DNA of 64,000 bases from Asanoa iriomotensis (GCF_016862515.1 NZ_BONC01000021.1:1-64000); one strand, 5' to 3'. Counted from the stretch's first letter, positions 8,190 through 16,155 are shown. Numbers and translations are program-made. The notes: a model not told the origin generated them from the sequence alone.

Positions 8190-8651
8190 TCAGCCGGCCC
8201 AGTCGGCGGTCCAGCGGTGGCGGCCCAGGCCGACCGCGTCGAACTCGTCCCGGCCACGTTGGGGTGGGACGCCCAGCCGCCGCAGGATCTGCGAGATCGG
8301 GCTGCCGTCCGGGCCGAACGGCTCGTCCTCGTCCAGCGACAACGGCCCGGCGGCGAGCGCGCCGCCCGCCCACAGGGCCGCCCGTTGGGTTCCGGTGCCG
8401 CCGAAGAAGTCTGCTTCGACGTAGCCGACCGGGCCCGTCGCCGAGCAGCTGGCCAGGACGTCTGCGAAACCGGCGGGCAGCTTCTCGAAACCCAGCACCG
8501 GCTCGCCCGCCAGCGCGTCGAGGAGCGCGTCGGTCATCGGCACCATCGCCAGCTCGTGTGGCAGGAGTACGACCACCGCGATCGGCTGATCACGCACGGC
8601 GGCGCGCAACACCTCGGCCCGGCCGAGCGCCGCCTCGATCACGTAGGACAT
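8190..8651 (-). CDS. hypothetical protein, 153 aa
   Basis: I do not assign a family. The protein has alternating helix and strand segments (AVVVLLPHELAMVPMTDALL, PVGYVEADFFGGTGTQRAAL), a hydrophobic Ala/Gly-rich middle, and the C-terminal stretch SPISQILRRLGVPPQRGRDEF...VGLGRHRWT. No signal peptide or membrane helix is convincing. The pattern resembles small actinobacterial proteins seen in immunity- or toxin-related settings, but this is only an impression. It lies between an ornithine cyclodeaminase-like gene (12-base gap) and a nucleotidyltransferase gene (2-base gap), so all three are probably one transcript. Confidence 0.7.
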   Translation of the reverse strand: MSYVIEAALGRAEVLRAAVRDQPIAVVVLLPHELAMVPMTDALLDALAGEPVLGFEKLPAGFADVLASCSATGPVGYVEADFFGGTGTQRAALWAGGALAAGPLSLDEDEPFGPDGSPISQILRRLGVPPQRGRDEFDAVGLGRHRWTADWAG

Positions 8652-8663
8652 TCACACAGCTTC

Positions 8664-9575
8664 TCAGGAGAGCAGGTCCACCCGGGTGCCCGCGCCGGTG
8701 TGGATCGCCTGCTGATAGACCGCCCAGCTCAGCGCCAGGTCCTGCCACGGCAGGCCGACGGGGGTGTAGACGCTCGGTCGCGTCGGGGCCGTGGCCGGCA
8801 GCTCGCCGCGCAGGACCTCGCCCAGGGTGCCGGCGGCGGACAGACCCGAGGTGCCCAGCGCGCCGCCCGCGAGCGCCAAGCCTAGGTCGTCGACGATCAG
8901 GCGGCTGGCGGCCAGCAGGTCCGTCGCGAGCTCCCGCTTGCCGGGCTCGTCCGCGCCTAGCGAGGTCAGGTGTTGGCCCGGGCGGACGTCGGCGAGGTCG
9001 AGCAGCGGCGTGCGGGACCAGGTGGACAGCACGACCACGTCCGCCGCCGCGGCGACCGCGCGGGCATCCGGCACGACCGCGGCCGGCAGGGCCGCCGCGC
9101 GAGCCGGTTCCAGGTCGGTCGCCACGGTTCGGGACCACTGGCGCAGGTGGCGCAGGCCGGCCAGCGTGGTCGCGGCCTGCGCACCCGCGCCGACGAAGCC
9201 GAGCGTGGGGGCACCGGGCGGGGCCAGCGTGTGCGTCGCCAGCGCGGCCGCCAGACCGGTGCGCCACGCCGTCACGGACGCCGAGTCCAGCAGCGCGAGC
9301 AGCTCACCGTCGGCGAGGGCGTGCAGGCAGACCACCCCGCGCAGGGCCGGCGACGCGGCCGGGAACTTCGCGTTGACCTTCACCGTGTACGCCGGCACGT
9401 CCGGCAGCAGGCCCGGGATTAGGCAGGTCGCCGTGCCGGGACCGGGCAGGTCGGTCCTGATCCGCTGTGGCGCCGGGTCGGTGACGGGTGCGCGGAAGCC
9501 GGCGGCCAGCAGGCCCAGCACGGTGTCGACGTCGACGGCGGCGGCGATGTCGCGCCGCCCGAGGAGCAGGGTCAC
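8664..9575 (-). CDS. ornithine cyclodeaminase / mu-crystallin family enzyme
   Basis: 303 aa, GTG start. The fold is a Rossmann-type NAD(P) dehydrogenase of the OCD/mu-crystallin family: the dinucleotide site is LGFVGAGAQAATTL (about 145-158), preceded by the family motif SVTAWRTGLAAALA (about 119-132), with substrate-side residues in YTVKVNAKFP (about 63-72). Members deaminate ornithine or reduce cyclic ketimines, or make siderophore amino acids; the substrate cannot be told here. It heads a three-gene leftward operon with an unknown protein and a nucleotidyltransferase. Confidence 0.85.
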   Translation of the reverse strand: MTLLLGRRDIAAAVDVDTVLGLLAAGFRAPVTDPAPQRIRTDLPGPGTATCLIPGLLPDVPAYTVKVNAKFPAASPALRGVVCLHALADGELLALLDSASVTAWRTGLAAALATHTLAPPGAPTLGFVGAGAQAATTLAGLRHLRQWSRTVATDLEPARAAALPAAVVPDARAVAAAADVVVLSTWSRTPLLDLADVRPGQHLTSLGADEPGKRELATDLLAASRLIVDDLGLALAGGALGTSGLSAAGTLGEVLRGELPATAPTRPSVYTPVGLPWQDLALSWAVYQQAIHTGAGTRVDLLS

Positions 9576-9629
9576 CGGAACAGTCTGATCGCCACCCGCG
9601 GCGGGGTGGCGATCAGTCGTGGGCAGGTC

Positions 9630-10100
9630 TCAGCGCCGGCCGCCGTGGTCGTCGCCGCCGCGGTCGTCGGAGCCGTGGCCGCCGCGCTCGTCGCGGTCGG
9701 CCTTGATGATCGTGCCGGTCGCGCGGTCGACGTAGATGTCGTGCTCGACACCGCCCCCAACGATCTCCACCTTCCAGGTGGCGAAGCCGTGCTCCAGCTC
9801 CGACTCGATCTCCGTCACCGTGCCGCCGCCGACCCGGTCCAGTGCGATCCGGCGGGCCTCGTCCGAGCCGATCCCGCCGGCCAGCGGCGGCCGCGTGCTG
9901 GTCGGCGAGTCATCCGGCGTGGGCTCGGCGGTCGGGTCGACGGTCCGGTCATCGGTCGGCGCCACAGTGGGCTCGTCCACCGTGCTGCCGATGCCCGTCC
10001 GCGGGCTCGGTCCGTCGCTCTGTGCCGCGGCCAGCGCCGTACCCGTGACGGCCAGCGCCGCCATCCCGGCCACCGTGATGATCACTGCTGTGCGCTTCAT
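9630..10100 (-). CDS. secreted or membrane-linked PepSY-domain protein
   Basis: 156 aa from ATG 10100 behind GGAGGT. Residues 1-26 look like an export signal (KRTAVIITVAGMAALAVTG...ALA). A Thr/Pro/Asp-rich linker covers about 30-70 and a PepSY domain follows (SDEARRIALDRVGGG...ATWKVEIVGGGVEHDIYVDR, about 77-130). The C-terminus is His/Asp/Gly-rich (GGHGSDDRGGDDHGGRR), which could bind metal. PepSY proteins commonly act outside the membrane on proteases or sensors. It is the third gene after the response regulator and kinase, and its own upstream region carries the same phased repeat as the operon promoter. Confidence 0.85.
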   Translation of the reverse strand: MKRTAVIITVAGMAALAVTGTALAAAQSDGPSPRTGIGSTVDEPTVAPTDDRTVDPTAEPTPDDSPTSTRPPLAGGIGSDEARRIALDRVGGGTVTEIESELEHGFATWKVEIVGGGVEHDIYVDRATGTIIKADRDERGGHGSDDRGGDDHGGRR

Positions 10101-10173
10101 CGATCCTGACCTCCGTATCGGGGTGATACGAACGAGGTTCGTCCGACCGGAGATAGCGGCGCGCTGTGCGACC

Positions 10174-10190
10174 ACTAAGGACGCGTTAAG
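10174..10190 (-). promoter_or_regulatory. candidate response-regulator site upstream of the PepSY gene
   Basis: Read leftwards this is CTTAACGCGTCCTTAGT: two CTTA half-sites 11 bases apart, one helical turn, as expected for OmpR/PhoP-type regulators. It overlaps the stop codon of the kinase gene and lies about 74 bases before the PepSY start. The same pattern occurs at 12159-12197. Confidence 0.55.
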
Positions 10191-11428
10191 ACCAGCGTCA
10201 CGACCGCGCCACCACCCGGATTGTCCGAGATCTCCAAAGCGCCGCCGGCCGCCCGGCGCGCGATGTCCAGCCCCAGACCGGTGCCGGCGCCCTGGCTCAC
10301 CCCGCGCGACACCGCCGCGTCGGCCAGCCCGGGACCGGCGTCCGAGACCACCAGCACCCCGTCGGCCGACAGCGACACCGCGAACGGCGTCCCGTCCGGC
10401 GTGTGCGCGAACACGTTGCCGAGCAGGGCGTCCACCGCCGCGGCCAGCTCGTCGGCGGCCACCGCGACCGGCAGCGGCCCGTCGGCCAACGAGAGCCGCA
10501 ACTCCCGACCGGTGTCCTCGGCCAGCACCGACCAGAACTCCACGCGGTCCCGCACCACCGCGGCCGCGTCGCACGACGCCGCGTCCCTCGGTTCGCTGCG
10601 CCACCGCGCCTGCCGGATCAACCCGGTCACCGCGCGTTCCAGCGCGTCGACGCCGGCGGCCACCCGCGAACGGTCGTCCGGGTCGCGCACCGACTCGGCC
10701 TCGAGGCGCAGCGCGGTCAACGGCGTACGCAACCGGTGCGACAGGTCGGCCACCTGCTCCCGCTCCTCGCGCAGCAGCACCTGGATCCGCTCGGCCAGGT
10801 GGTTGAGCGCCCCGGCCACCTCACGCAGCTCCGGCGGCCCGGCCGGGACGGCCGCCCGGGCACCGAGCTCCGCGCGGGCGAGCCGGTGCGAGACCGCCGA
10901 CAGGTCGTCGATCGGCCGCACCAGGCTGCGCGCCAGCCGGTCCGCGACGACCAGCCCGAGCAGCACCAGCAGCAGGCCGAGCGCCGCGAGCACCAGCCAG
11001 GCCCGGGTCACACCGGCACGCAGATCGGCCTCGGGTACGACCGTGCGGATGACCGCGGTGCCGCCGGACACCCGGCCCACGCCGATCACGATCTCCCGCC
11101 CGCCGTCCAGCGACGCGGTGAGGCTCGTGCCGGTGGCGGCCAGCTCGACCGCCGGCGTGCGCGCGACCGGCTCCCCCAGCGGTGCGCCGCCGTCCGGCAG
11201 GAAGACCGTGACGGGCCGCCCCGACGCCACCAACTGGTCGACGGTCAGCGCGATCTCGGCCCGGTCGCCGACGCCGACCACCGCGACGATGCCCTGCACG
11301 TCGGCCGTCGCCCGCCCGGTCGCCCGGTCCTCGGCCACGCCCCGCAGCAGCAGCGCCAACGGCACCAGGAACGCGATCAGCGTCAGCGTCGTGGTCGCCG
11401 CGACCAGCAGCGTCAGCCGCCACCTCAC
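10175..11428 (-). CDS. sensor histidine kinase (OmpR-type partner)
   Basis: 417 aa. Transmembrane helix 1 at about 5-29, an extracytoplasmic sensor of about 110 residues, helix 2 at about 142-163, a HAMP segment at about 164-222, then the phosphoacceptor box DLSHRLRTPLTALRLEAE with H231. The ATPase domain has the N box (ALLGNVFAHTPDG, N338) and glycine boxes SDAGPGL and GTGLGLDIARR. The kinase should autophosphorylate on H231 and pass phosphate to the regulator encoded just upstream, whose stop overlaps this GTG start by 4 bases. The PepSY gene lies downstream, which suggests a cell-envelope signal. Confidence 0.93.
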   Translation of the reverse strand: MRWRLTLLVAATTTLTLIAFLVPLALLLRGVAEDRATGRATADVQGIVAVVGVGDRAEIALTVDQLVASGRPVTVFLPDGGAPLGEPVARTPAVELAATGTSLTASLDGGREIVIGVGRVSGGTAVIRTVVPEADLRAGVTRAWLVLAALGLLLVLLGLVVADRLARSLVRPIDDLSAVSHRLARAELGARAAVPAGPPELREVAGALNHLAERIQVLLREEREQVADLSHRLRTPLTALRLEAESVRDPDDRSRVAAGVDALERAVTGLIRQARWRSEPRDAASCDAAAVVRDRVEFWSVLAEDTGRELRLSLADGPLPVAVAADELAAAVDALLGNVFAHTPDGTPFAVSLSADGVLVVSDAGPGLADAAVSRGVSQGAGTGLGLDIARRAAGGALEISDNPGGGAVVTLVLTRP

Positions 11429-12126
11429 GGCGGGTCACCGGGCGCGGCCAGGCGGACACCCACGCCACGGACGGTGTGCAGGTAGCGCGGCTCCGCTGCC
11501 GTCTCACCGAGCTTGCGGCGCAGCCACGACAGGTGCACGTCGACGGTCTTGTCGGCGCCGCCGTACGGGATCTGCCAGACCTCGGTCAACAGCTCCCGCT
11601 TGGTCACCACCTCGCCCCGCCGGGTCGCCAGGTGGTGCAGCAGGTCGAACTCGCGCGGTGTCAGCTCGACCGGCGCACCGTCGAGACGTACCCCGTGTGA
11701 CTTGGGGTCGATCTCCAGGCCGCCGACGACGACGGTCTCGTCGGCCGCGGCGGGTGACCCGGCGCGGCGCAGCACCGCCCGCACCCGGGCGTCGAGCTGG
11801 GCCGCGGTGAACGGCTTGACCACGTAGTCGTCGGCGCCCGCGTCGAGCACCCGGACGATCTCGGTCTCGTCGTCCCGGGCGGTCGCCACGATCACCGGCA
11901 CGCGGCTCACCGCCCGCAGCATCCGCAGCAGCTCACCGCCGTCGACGTCGGGCAGCCCGAGATCGAGCACGACCAGGTCCGGCCGCTCGTCGAGGGCCGC
12001 GCGCAGGCCGTCCATCGCGGTGGTCGCCGCCGCCACGGCGTGCCCGCGATCGCGCAGCGCCCGCAGCAGCGGCGTGCGGATCGCCGGATCGTCCTCGATG
12101 AGCAGCAGGCGCGGCACAGCTCGCAC
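11425..12126 (-). CDS. OmpR/PhoP-family response regulator
   Basis: 233 aa, GTG start at 12126 behind GGGGGAG. The receiver domain (about 5-120) has E11, D12, the phosphorylation site D55 in VVLDLGLPD, a Thr/Ser site near 82 and K104 in VVKPF. The winged-helix DNA-binding domain (about 133-228) shows LTPREFDLLHHLATRRGEVV, KTVDVHLSWLRRKLGE and YLHTVRGVGVRL. It is coupled to the kinase by a 4-base GTGA overlap. The divergent promoter gap in front of it carries helically phased CTTA repeats that are its likely own operator. Confidence 0.94.
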   Translation of the reverse strand: MRAVPRLLLIEDDPAIRTPLLRALRDRGHAVAAATTAMDGLRAALDERPDLVVLDLGLPDVDGGELLRMLRAVSRVPVIVATARDDETEIVRVLDAGADDYVVKPFTAAQLDARVRAVLRRAGSPAAADETVVVGGLEIDPKSHGVRLDGAPVELTPREFDLLHHLATRRGEVVTKRELLTEVWQIPYGGADKTVDVHLSWLRRKLGETAAEPRYLHTVRGVGVRLAAPGDPP

Positions 12127-12158
12127 CGTATCTCCCCCGAGCCCGGCCGGCCGCCGCC

Positions 12159-12197
12159 CTTAACCCGCTCTTAGCGTCGGGCAGTGCCGCTCTTAGC
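12159..12197. promoter_or_regulatory. phased CTTA repeats in the divergent promoter, candidate operator
   Basis: CTTAAC starts at 12159 and CTTAGC at 12170 and at 12192, spacings of 11 and 22 bases (one and two helical turns). The 12-base string CCGCTCTTAGCG is repeated exactly at 12165 and 12187. The block sits between the response-regulator gene (leftward) and a secreted-protein gene (rightward), so one operator could control both. Confidence 0.62.
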
Positions 12198-12220
12198 GGG
12201 CGGCGGTGCATAGTCGGGTG

Positions 12221-12682
12221 ATGCTGTCCCGCCGGAGTCTCGCCGTGCTCGGCTGGCTGGCCGTCGTGGTCGTCGCGACGCTGGCCGGCATCGGCGCCGT
12301 GCGCCTGGTCGGCGACAGCCTCACCGGCACGCCGGGTGGCGTGCGCAGCCAGGCCGACGTGGCCCGCGACCTGGCCGCCGCGGCCAGCGGCACGCCGGCG
12401 CCCGCCACCGCGACGCCAGGCCCGACGACGAGCCCGCGCCCCACCGCCGGCGGACAGCTGCGGACGTTCAACATCGCGGGCGGCCTCGTCACGGCCCGCT
12501 GCGACGGCGGGCTGGCCTCGATCGTGACGTGGCGGGCGGCGGACGGCTACCGGGTGCGTGACCGCGACGACGGCCCCGACGACGAGGTCGAGGTGAAGTT
12601 CGAGAGAACCGGCGGCGACCATTCCGAAATCAAGATCCGGTGCGAGGGCGATCAGCCGGTACGGGTCGGGCACGACGACTGA
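12221..12682 (+). CDS. membrane-anchored protein with small extracytoplasmic domain
   Basis: 153 aa from ATG 12221; GTG 12206 and 12218 are in-frame alternatives. One hydrophobic segment at about 8-28 (AVLGWLAVVVVATLAGIGAV) anchors it, followed by an Ala/Thr/Pro linker and a C-terminal domain of about 75 residues with two cysteines (TARCDGG and IRCEGD) that could pair outside the cell. Short acidic stretches (RDRDDGPDDEVEVKFE) are notable. I do not know a function. The gene diverges from the response regulator across the phased CTTA repeats, so it is probably a target of that system. Confidence 0.75.
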   Translation: MLSRRSLAVLGWLAVVVVATLAGIGAVRLVGDSLTGTPGGVRSQADVARDLAAAASGTPAPATATPGPTTSPRPTAGGQLRTFNIAGGLVTARCDGGLASIVTWRAADGYRVRDRDDGPDDEVEVKFERTGGDHSEIKIRCEGDQPVRVGHDD

Positions 12683-12711
12683 CGGTTACCGATGCCCGGT
12701 AGGCTCGACCG

Positions 12712-13515
12712 ATGCACCAGCGATGGCTGCTCGGCGCCGCCGCCCTCGGCGTGGTCTGGGGAGCGGCCGCGATCGCTTTCGACATCCCGGTGCTGGTGCT
12801 CGACCTCCTGCTGCACCTCGGCCCGACGGTGGCCGGTGTCGGCGCGCTGGTCGCACTGATCGGGTGGCGCCCGGCGGGGCCCGCCAGCTTCCAGGTCCGC
12901 GGCGACACGTTCGTCGCGCCGACCAACCGCCGGCGCACGATCGAGACCGCCGCGTTCGTGCTGGTGTTGACCTCGCAGGCGGCGCTGGCCGTCGACCGGC
13001 TCAACGCCGGCGGTGGCCTGCTCGACGGCCTCCTCTCGGTGCTGTTCGGCCTGCTCGCCGCCGCACTGCTGGCCCGCGCGCTGCTGGTGCCGACGACGGT
13101 GGAGCTGAGCGCCGAAGGGCTGCGGGTGCCGGGCCGGCTGCACCGCGTCGACGTGCCCTGGTCGGCGATCAGGCCGGGCACGCCGTGGGCGCCGCGGCTG
13201 CGTACCCAGCGGCTCGAGCTGTTTCTCGGCCCTTCCTATCTGGTACGCCCGCCGAGCGAGCGCCGGACGCGCCTGGACGTGCCGATCGACGTGCTCGACA
13301 TCCACCCCTGGTTCCTGGCGGACGCGATCCGCTACTACGTGGCCCACCCGGAGCACCGCGCCTCGATCGGCCGCCCGGCCGAGCTGGAGCGGCTGTCCCG
13401 GCGCCTCCGCGACGGCGGCGCACCACCCGCGCTGCCGGCCGGACCCGCGGCACCGGTGGTGCGGCAGGCCACGGCCCCGGCCGCCGAACGGTCGGGCGCC
13501 GCGCACCGGAGATAA
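12712..13515 (+). CDS. membrane protein, hypothetical, 267 aa
   Basis: Four hydrophobic segments lie in pairs at about 5-30, 35-50, 80-95 and 105-130. A soluble part with strand-rich sequence follows (TTVELSAEGLRVPGRLHRVDVPWSAI...), resembling the PH-like DUF3093/YdbT-type domain, where VPWSAI and LDVPIDVLDIHPWFLADAI are typical. The C-terminus is a disordered Ala/Pro/Arg tail. The role is unknown; it may be an envelope protein. It starts 29 bases after the previous gene on the same strand and is 10 bases before the CoA-binding gene, so the three could be one transcript. Confidence 0.75.
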   Translation: MHQRWLLGAAALGVVWGAAAIAFDIPVLVLDLLLHLGPTVAGVGALVALIGWRPAGPASFQVRGDTFVAPTNRRRTIETAAFVLVLTSQAALAVDRLNAGGGLLDGLLSVLFGLLAAALLARALLVPTTVELSAEGLRVPGRLHRVDVPWSAIRPGTPWAPRLRTQRLELFLGPSYLVRPPSERRTRLDVPIDVLDIHPWFLADAIRYYVAHPEHRASIGRPAELERLSRRLRDGGAPPALPAGPAAPVVRQATAPAAERSGAAHRR

Positions 13516-13525
13516 AGTCGATCGC

Positions 13526-13930
13526 ATGCGTGATGCCCAGCAACTTCTCGCCGACGCCCGAGTGATCGCGGTGGTCGGCGCGTCGCGCGACCCCCGAAAG
13601 GCCGCACACTCCGTCCCCCTCCAGATCCAGCGCCACGGCTGGCGGATCATCCCGGTCAACCCCCACGCCGACGAGCTGTTCGGCGAGCCGGTCTACCGCT
13701 CGGTCGCCGAGATCCCGTTCCCGGTCGACCTGGTCAACGTCTTCCGCCCGGCGCACGACGCCCCCGACGTGGTCCGCGACGCGATCGCCGCCGGCGCGCC
13801 GGCCGTCTGGCTGCAACTCGGCATCGTCTCCGACGAGGCCCGCAAGCTGGCCACCGATGCCGGCCTCGACTACGTCGAGAACCGCTGCATCGCGGTCGAA
13901 CGCGCCGTCGGCAACCTCTCCCGCGCCTGA
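13526..13930 (+). CDS. CoA-binding domain protein (YccU-like)
   Basis: 134 aa. It is a single Rossmann-type CoA-binding domain: VIAVVGASRDPRKAAHSVPL (about 13-32), GWRIIPVNPHADELFGEPVY (about 38-57), VDLVNVFRP and AVWLQLGIVSDEARKLATDAG. These match the YccU/CoA_binding_2 family, related to succinyl-CoA synthetase alpha but without its catalytic parts. The family role is unclear. The gene ends 49 bases before the palindromic repeat at 13980. Codons end strongly in C, which makes this strand C-rich, while the gene on the far side of the palindrome is G-rich. Confidence 0.87.
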   Translation: MRDAQQLLADARVIAVVGASRDPRKAAHSVPLQIQRHGWRIIPVNPHADELFGEPVYRSVAEIPFPVDLVNVFRPAHDAPDVVRDAIAAGAPAVWLQLGIVSDEARKLATDAGLDYVENRCIAVERAVGNLSRA

Positions 13931-13979
13931 CGCTTTCCCGCCTGGAGAACCGCCCCTTCCCAGCGGCGTGTTCGCAGGC

Positions 13980-14045
13980 TTTGCTCTGCATCCATATACG
14001 CACCACCCGCGCTGAGCTGCGGTGCGTATATGGATGCAGAGCAAA
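13980..14045. repeat. long intergenic palindrome, copy 1
   Basis: Perfect 25-bp inverted arms (13980-14004 and 14021-14045) flank a 16-base loop. The arms contain TTTGCTCTGCATCC and TATACGCACC and recur almost unchanged at 55375-55440. The arm sequence itself is conserved while the loops are unrelated, and no T-run follows, so it is more than a generic terminator. It lies between two rightward genes, 49 bases after one and 40 bases before the other. On the plus strand the flank is C-rich on the left and G-rich on the right. Confidence 0.9.
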
Positions 14046-14085
14046 TGCGGTCGCGAAGCTACGGGCGGCGGGTTAACGTCCGCGC

Positions 14086-14991
14086 ATGTTGACGGTGCGG
14101 CGGGCCAGCGACGACGGCGACTTCAACCTCGTCCGGCAGGTGCGGATGGCGGTCATCCCCTACGAGCGGGCGCCCACCATCGCCGAGATGCGGGCGTCGC
14201 TGACCCGTGACTCGCTGGTGCTGGTGGTCGAACGCGACGGCAAGCTGATCGGCAGTGGCGCCGCCGACCGGTCCAGCATCCAGGGCGCGGCCACCGTCAC
14301 GCCGCGGGTGTTGCCCGAGTTCCGCCGGCAGGGCATCGGCAGCCGGGTGCTGGCGCACCTGTGGGCGCACGCCGCCACGCTCGGGGTCGGGCACGTGCTC
14401 GGGCACGCCGACGAGGAGGGTTCGAAGGCCTTCGCCGAGCGGCACGGCTTCGCCGAGGTCGACCGCCAGGTCGAGCAGGTGCGCGCGATCGGCGCCGAGC
14501 ACCCGCCACCGCCGCGGGCCGACGTCGAGGTCGTGACCGTCGCGCAGCGGCCCGAGCTGTGGGACGTCGCCTACGACGTGCTCGCCGCGCAGGCGTTCGA
14601 GGACATGGCGCTGATCGCCCCGATGCACGCGACTGTCGACGAGTGGCGGACGAGCTGGATCGACGACCCCGCGGCGATGTTCCTGGCCCTGGCCGGTGGC
14701 GAGTTGGTCGGGCTCGCCGGGCTGATCCTCGACCACGACAACCCGCACCGCGCCGAGAACGCGCTGACCGTGGTCCGCCGTGACTGGCGCGGCCGGGGCG
14801 TCGCCGCCTACCTCAAGCGGATCGCGCTCGCCCATGCCGCCGCCACCGGGCTCACCGAGGTCTACACCTGGACCCAGCAGGGCAACGCCGACATGCGCCG
14901 GCTCAACACGCACCTGGGCTACGCGACCCGCCTACAGAGCTTCACCATGCGCCGGGCGGTGCAGGGCGAAGGTCCGGGCCCGCAGGGGTGA
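14086..14991 (+). CDS. tandem GNAT acetyltransferase
   Basis: 301 aa with two GNAT folds. The first (about 1-130) has the acetyl-CoA loop LPEFRRQGIGSRVLAHLWAH, and the second (about 150-290) has RRDWRGRGVAAYLKRIALAH followed by TWTQQGNADMRRLNTHLGY, where the Asn and Tyr are the usual substrate-side residues. Tandem GNATs of this size include the mycothiol synthase MshD and many unassigned actinobacterial enzymes; I see no reason to name it MshD. It starts 40 bases after the palindrome. Its last 60 bases overlap the facing MFS gene. Confidence 0.85.
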   Translation: MLTVRRASDDGDFNLVRQVRMAVIPYERAPTIAEMRASLTRDSLVLVVERDGKLIGSGAADRSSIQGAATVTPRVLPEFRRQGIGSRVLAHLWAHAATLGVGHVLGHADEEGSKAFAERHGFAEVDRQVEQVRAIGAEHPPPPRADVEVVTVAQRPELWDVAYDVLAAQAFEDMALIAPMHATVDEWRTSWIDDPAAMFLALAGGELVGLAGLILDHDNPHRAENALTVVRRDWRGRGVAAYLKRIALAHAAATGLTEVYTWTQQGNADMRRLNTHLGYATRLQSFTMRRAVQGEGPGPQG

Positions 14992-16155
14992 GAACGCCGC
15001 GATCACGGCGATCGCGGCGAGACACAGGCCCAGCACAAGGGTCACCGCCGGGACGCCGGCGCGCGCCGCGGCGAACGTGACCAGCGGTGCGCCGATCGGG
15101 CCCGGCAGGTAGTGGATGGTCCAGAACGCCGAGGTGACCCGGCCGAGCAGGTGGTCCGGGGTGATCTCCTGGCGCAGCGACATCGAGCACGTGCCGGCCA
15201 CGCCCTGGCAGAACATGATCACCGCGAGGAGCCCGGCGAGCACCGGCACCACGGGCGCGCTGCCGGCGCTTGCCAGGGCCACCCCGCTCAGCGCGTACGC
15301 GCCGATCCAGCAGGCGCCGAAGCCCAGCCGGCGGCGCAGCATCGCGACCACCGAACCCGCCACGATCGTGCCCGCGGCGCCGATCGCGAACACCACGCCG
15401 ACCGCGCCGGCGCCTTGGCCGAGGTCCTCCCGCAGGCGGAAGATCAGCAAATCGTCCAGGGAGTACGTCACGAAGACGACCCCGCACAGCAGCACCGTGA
15501 GCGTGCGCAGCGCCGGCTGCCGCCAGAGGAACCGGGCGCCGGTGAGGAACCCGCGGATCGGCGACTCGCGCTCCGAACTGCCCTCCCGGGGCCGGAGCTT
15601 GACGAACGACATGGCGACGGCCGACAAGCCGAACGTGACCGCGTCGACGCCGATCACCCAGGCCGGGTCGAGCACCGCGAACAGCCCGGCGGCGATCACC
15701 GGCCCGGTCACGCTCGCCGCCGCGAACGACGCCGAGAGCAGGCCGTTGGCGTGCGTGATCTGGTCGCGGTCGACCAGCGCCGGCACCGCGGTGATGTAGC
15801 CGACCTGGTAGAGCATGCCGGCCGCGGCGCCCAGCGGCATCGCCAGGTAGAGCACCCAGACGTGCGGCGCGGCCAGCCAGACCAGCGGGACCAGCGCGTA
15901 GAGGACGGCCCGGGCCACATCACAGGCGATCATCACGGTGCGGCGGTCGAGGCGGTCCACGATCGACCCGGACAGCACGCCGGAGACCAGCCAGGCGACG
16001 CCGACCGTGCCCGTGACCAGGCCCATCTGGAAGACCGAGCCGGTGTGCTGGAGCACCAGCACGGGCACCGCGAGGGTGGTCAGCGAGTCACCCGCGACCG
16101 AGACCGTCTGCAGCACCCAGAAGAGGACGAAGTTCCGGTCCTTGCGCAGGGGCAC
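14932..16155 (-). CDS. MFS transporter, probable drug or metabolite exporter
   Basis: 407 aa with about 12 hydrophobic segments. The N-terminal half has FVLFWVLQTVSVAGDSLTTL and the loop VDRLDRRTVMIACDVARA, which is the MFS A motif of the DHA3-like exporter group (MFS_3). The C-terminal half has LRQEITPDHLLGRVTSAFW, also typical of that group. It should use the proton gradient to move a small molecule out; the substrate is not predictable. The last 20 codons overlap the end of the facing acetyltransferase gene by 60 bases, an unusually long antisense overlap in this window. A GTG start is used. Confidence 0.88.
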   Translation of the reverse strand: MPLRKDRNFVLFWVLQTVSVAGDSLTTLAVPVLVLQHTGSVFQMGLVTGTVGVAWLVSGVLSGSIVDRLDRRTVMIACDVARAVLYALVPLVWLAAPHVWVLYLAMPLGAAAGMLYQVGYITAVPALVDRDQITHANGLLSASFAAASVTGPVIAAGLFAVLDPAWVIGVDAVTFGLSAVAMSFVKLRPREGSSERESPIRGFLTGARFLWRQPALRTLTVLLCGVVFVTYSLDDLLIFRLREDLGQGAGAVGVVFAIGAAGTIVAGSVVAMLRRRLGFGACWIGAYALSGVALASAGSAPVVPVLAGLLAVIMFCQGVAGTCSMSLRQEITPDHLLGRVTSAFWTIHYLPGPIGAPLVTFAAARAGVPAVTLVLGLCLAAIAVIAAFSPLRARTFALHRPAHGEAL

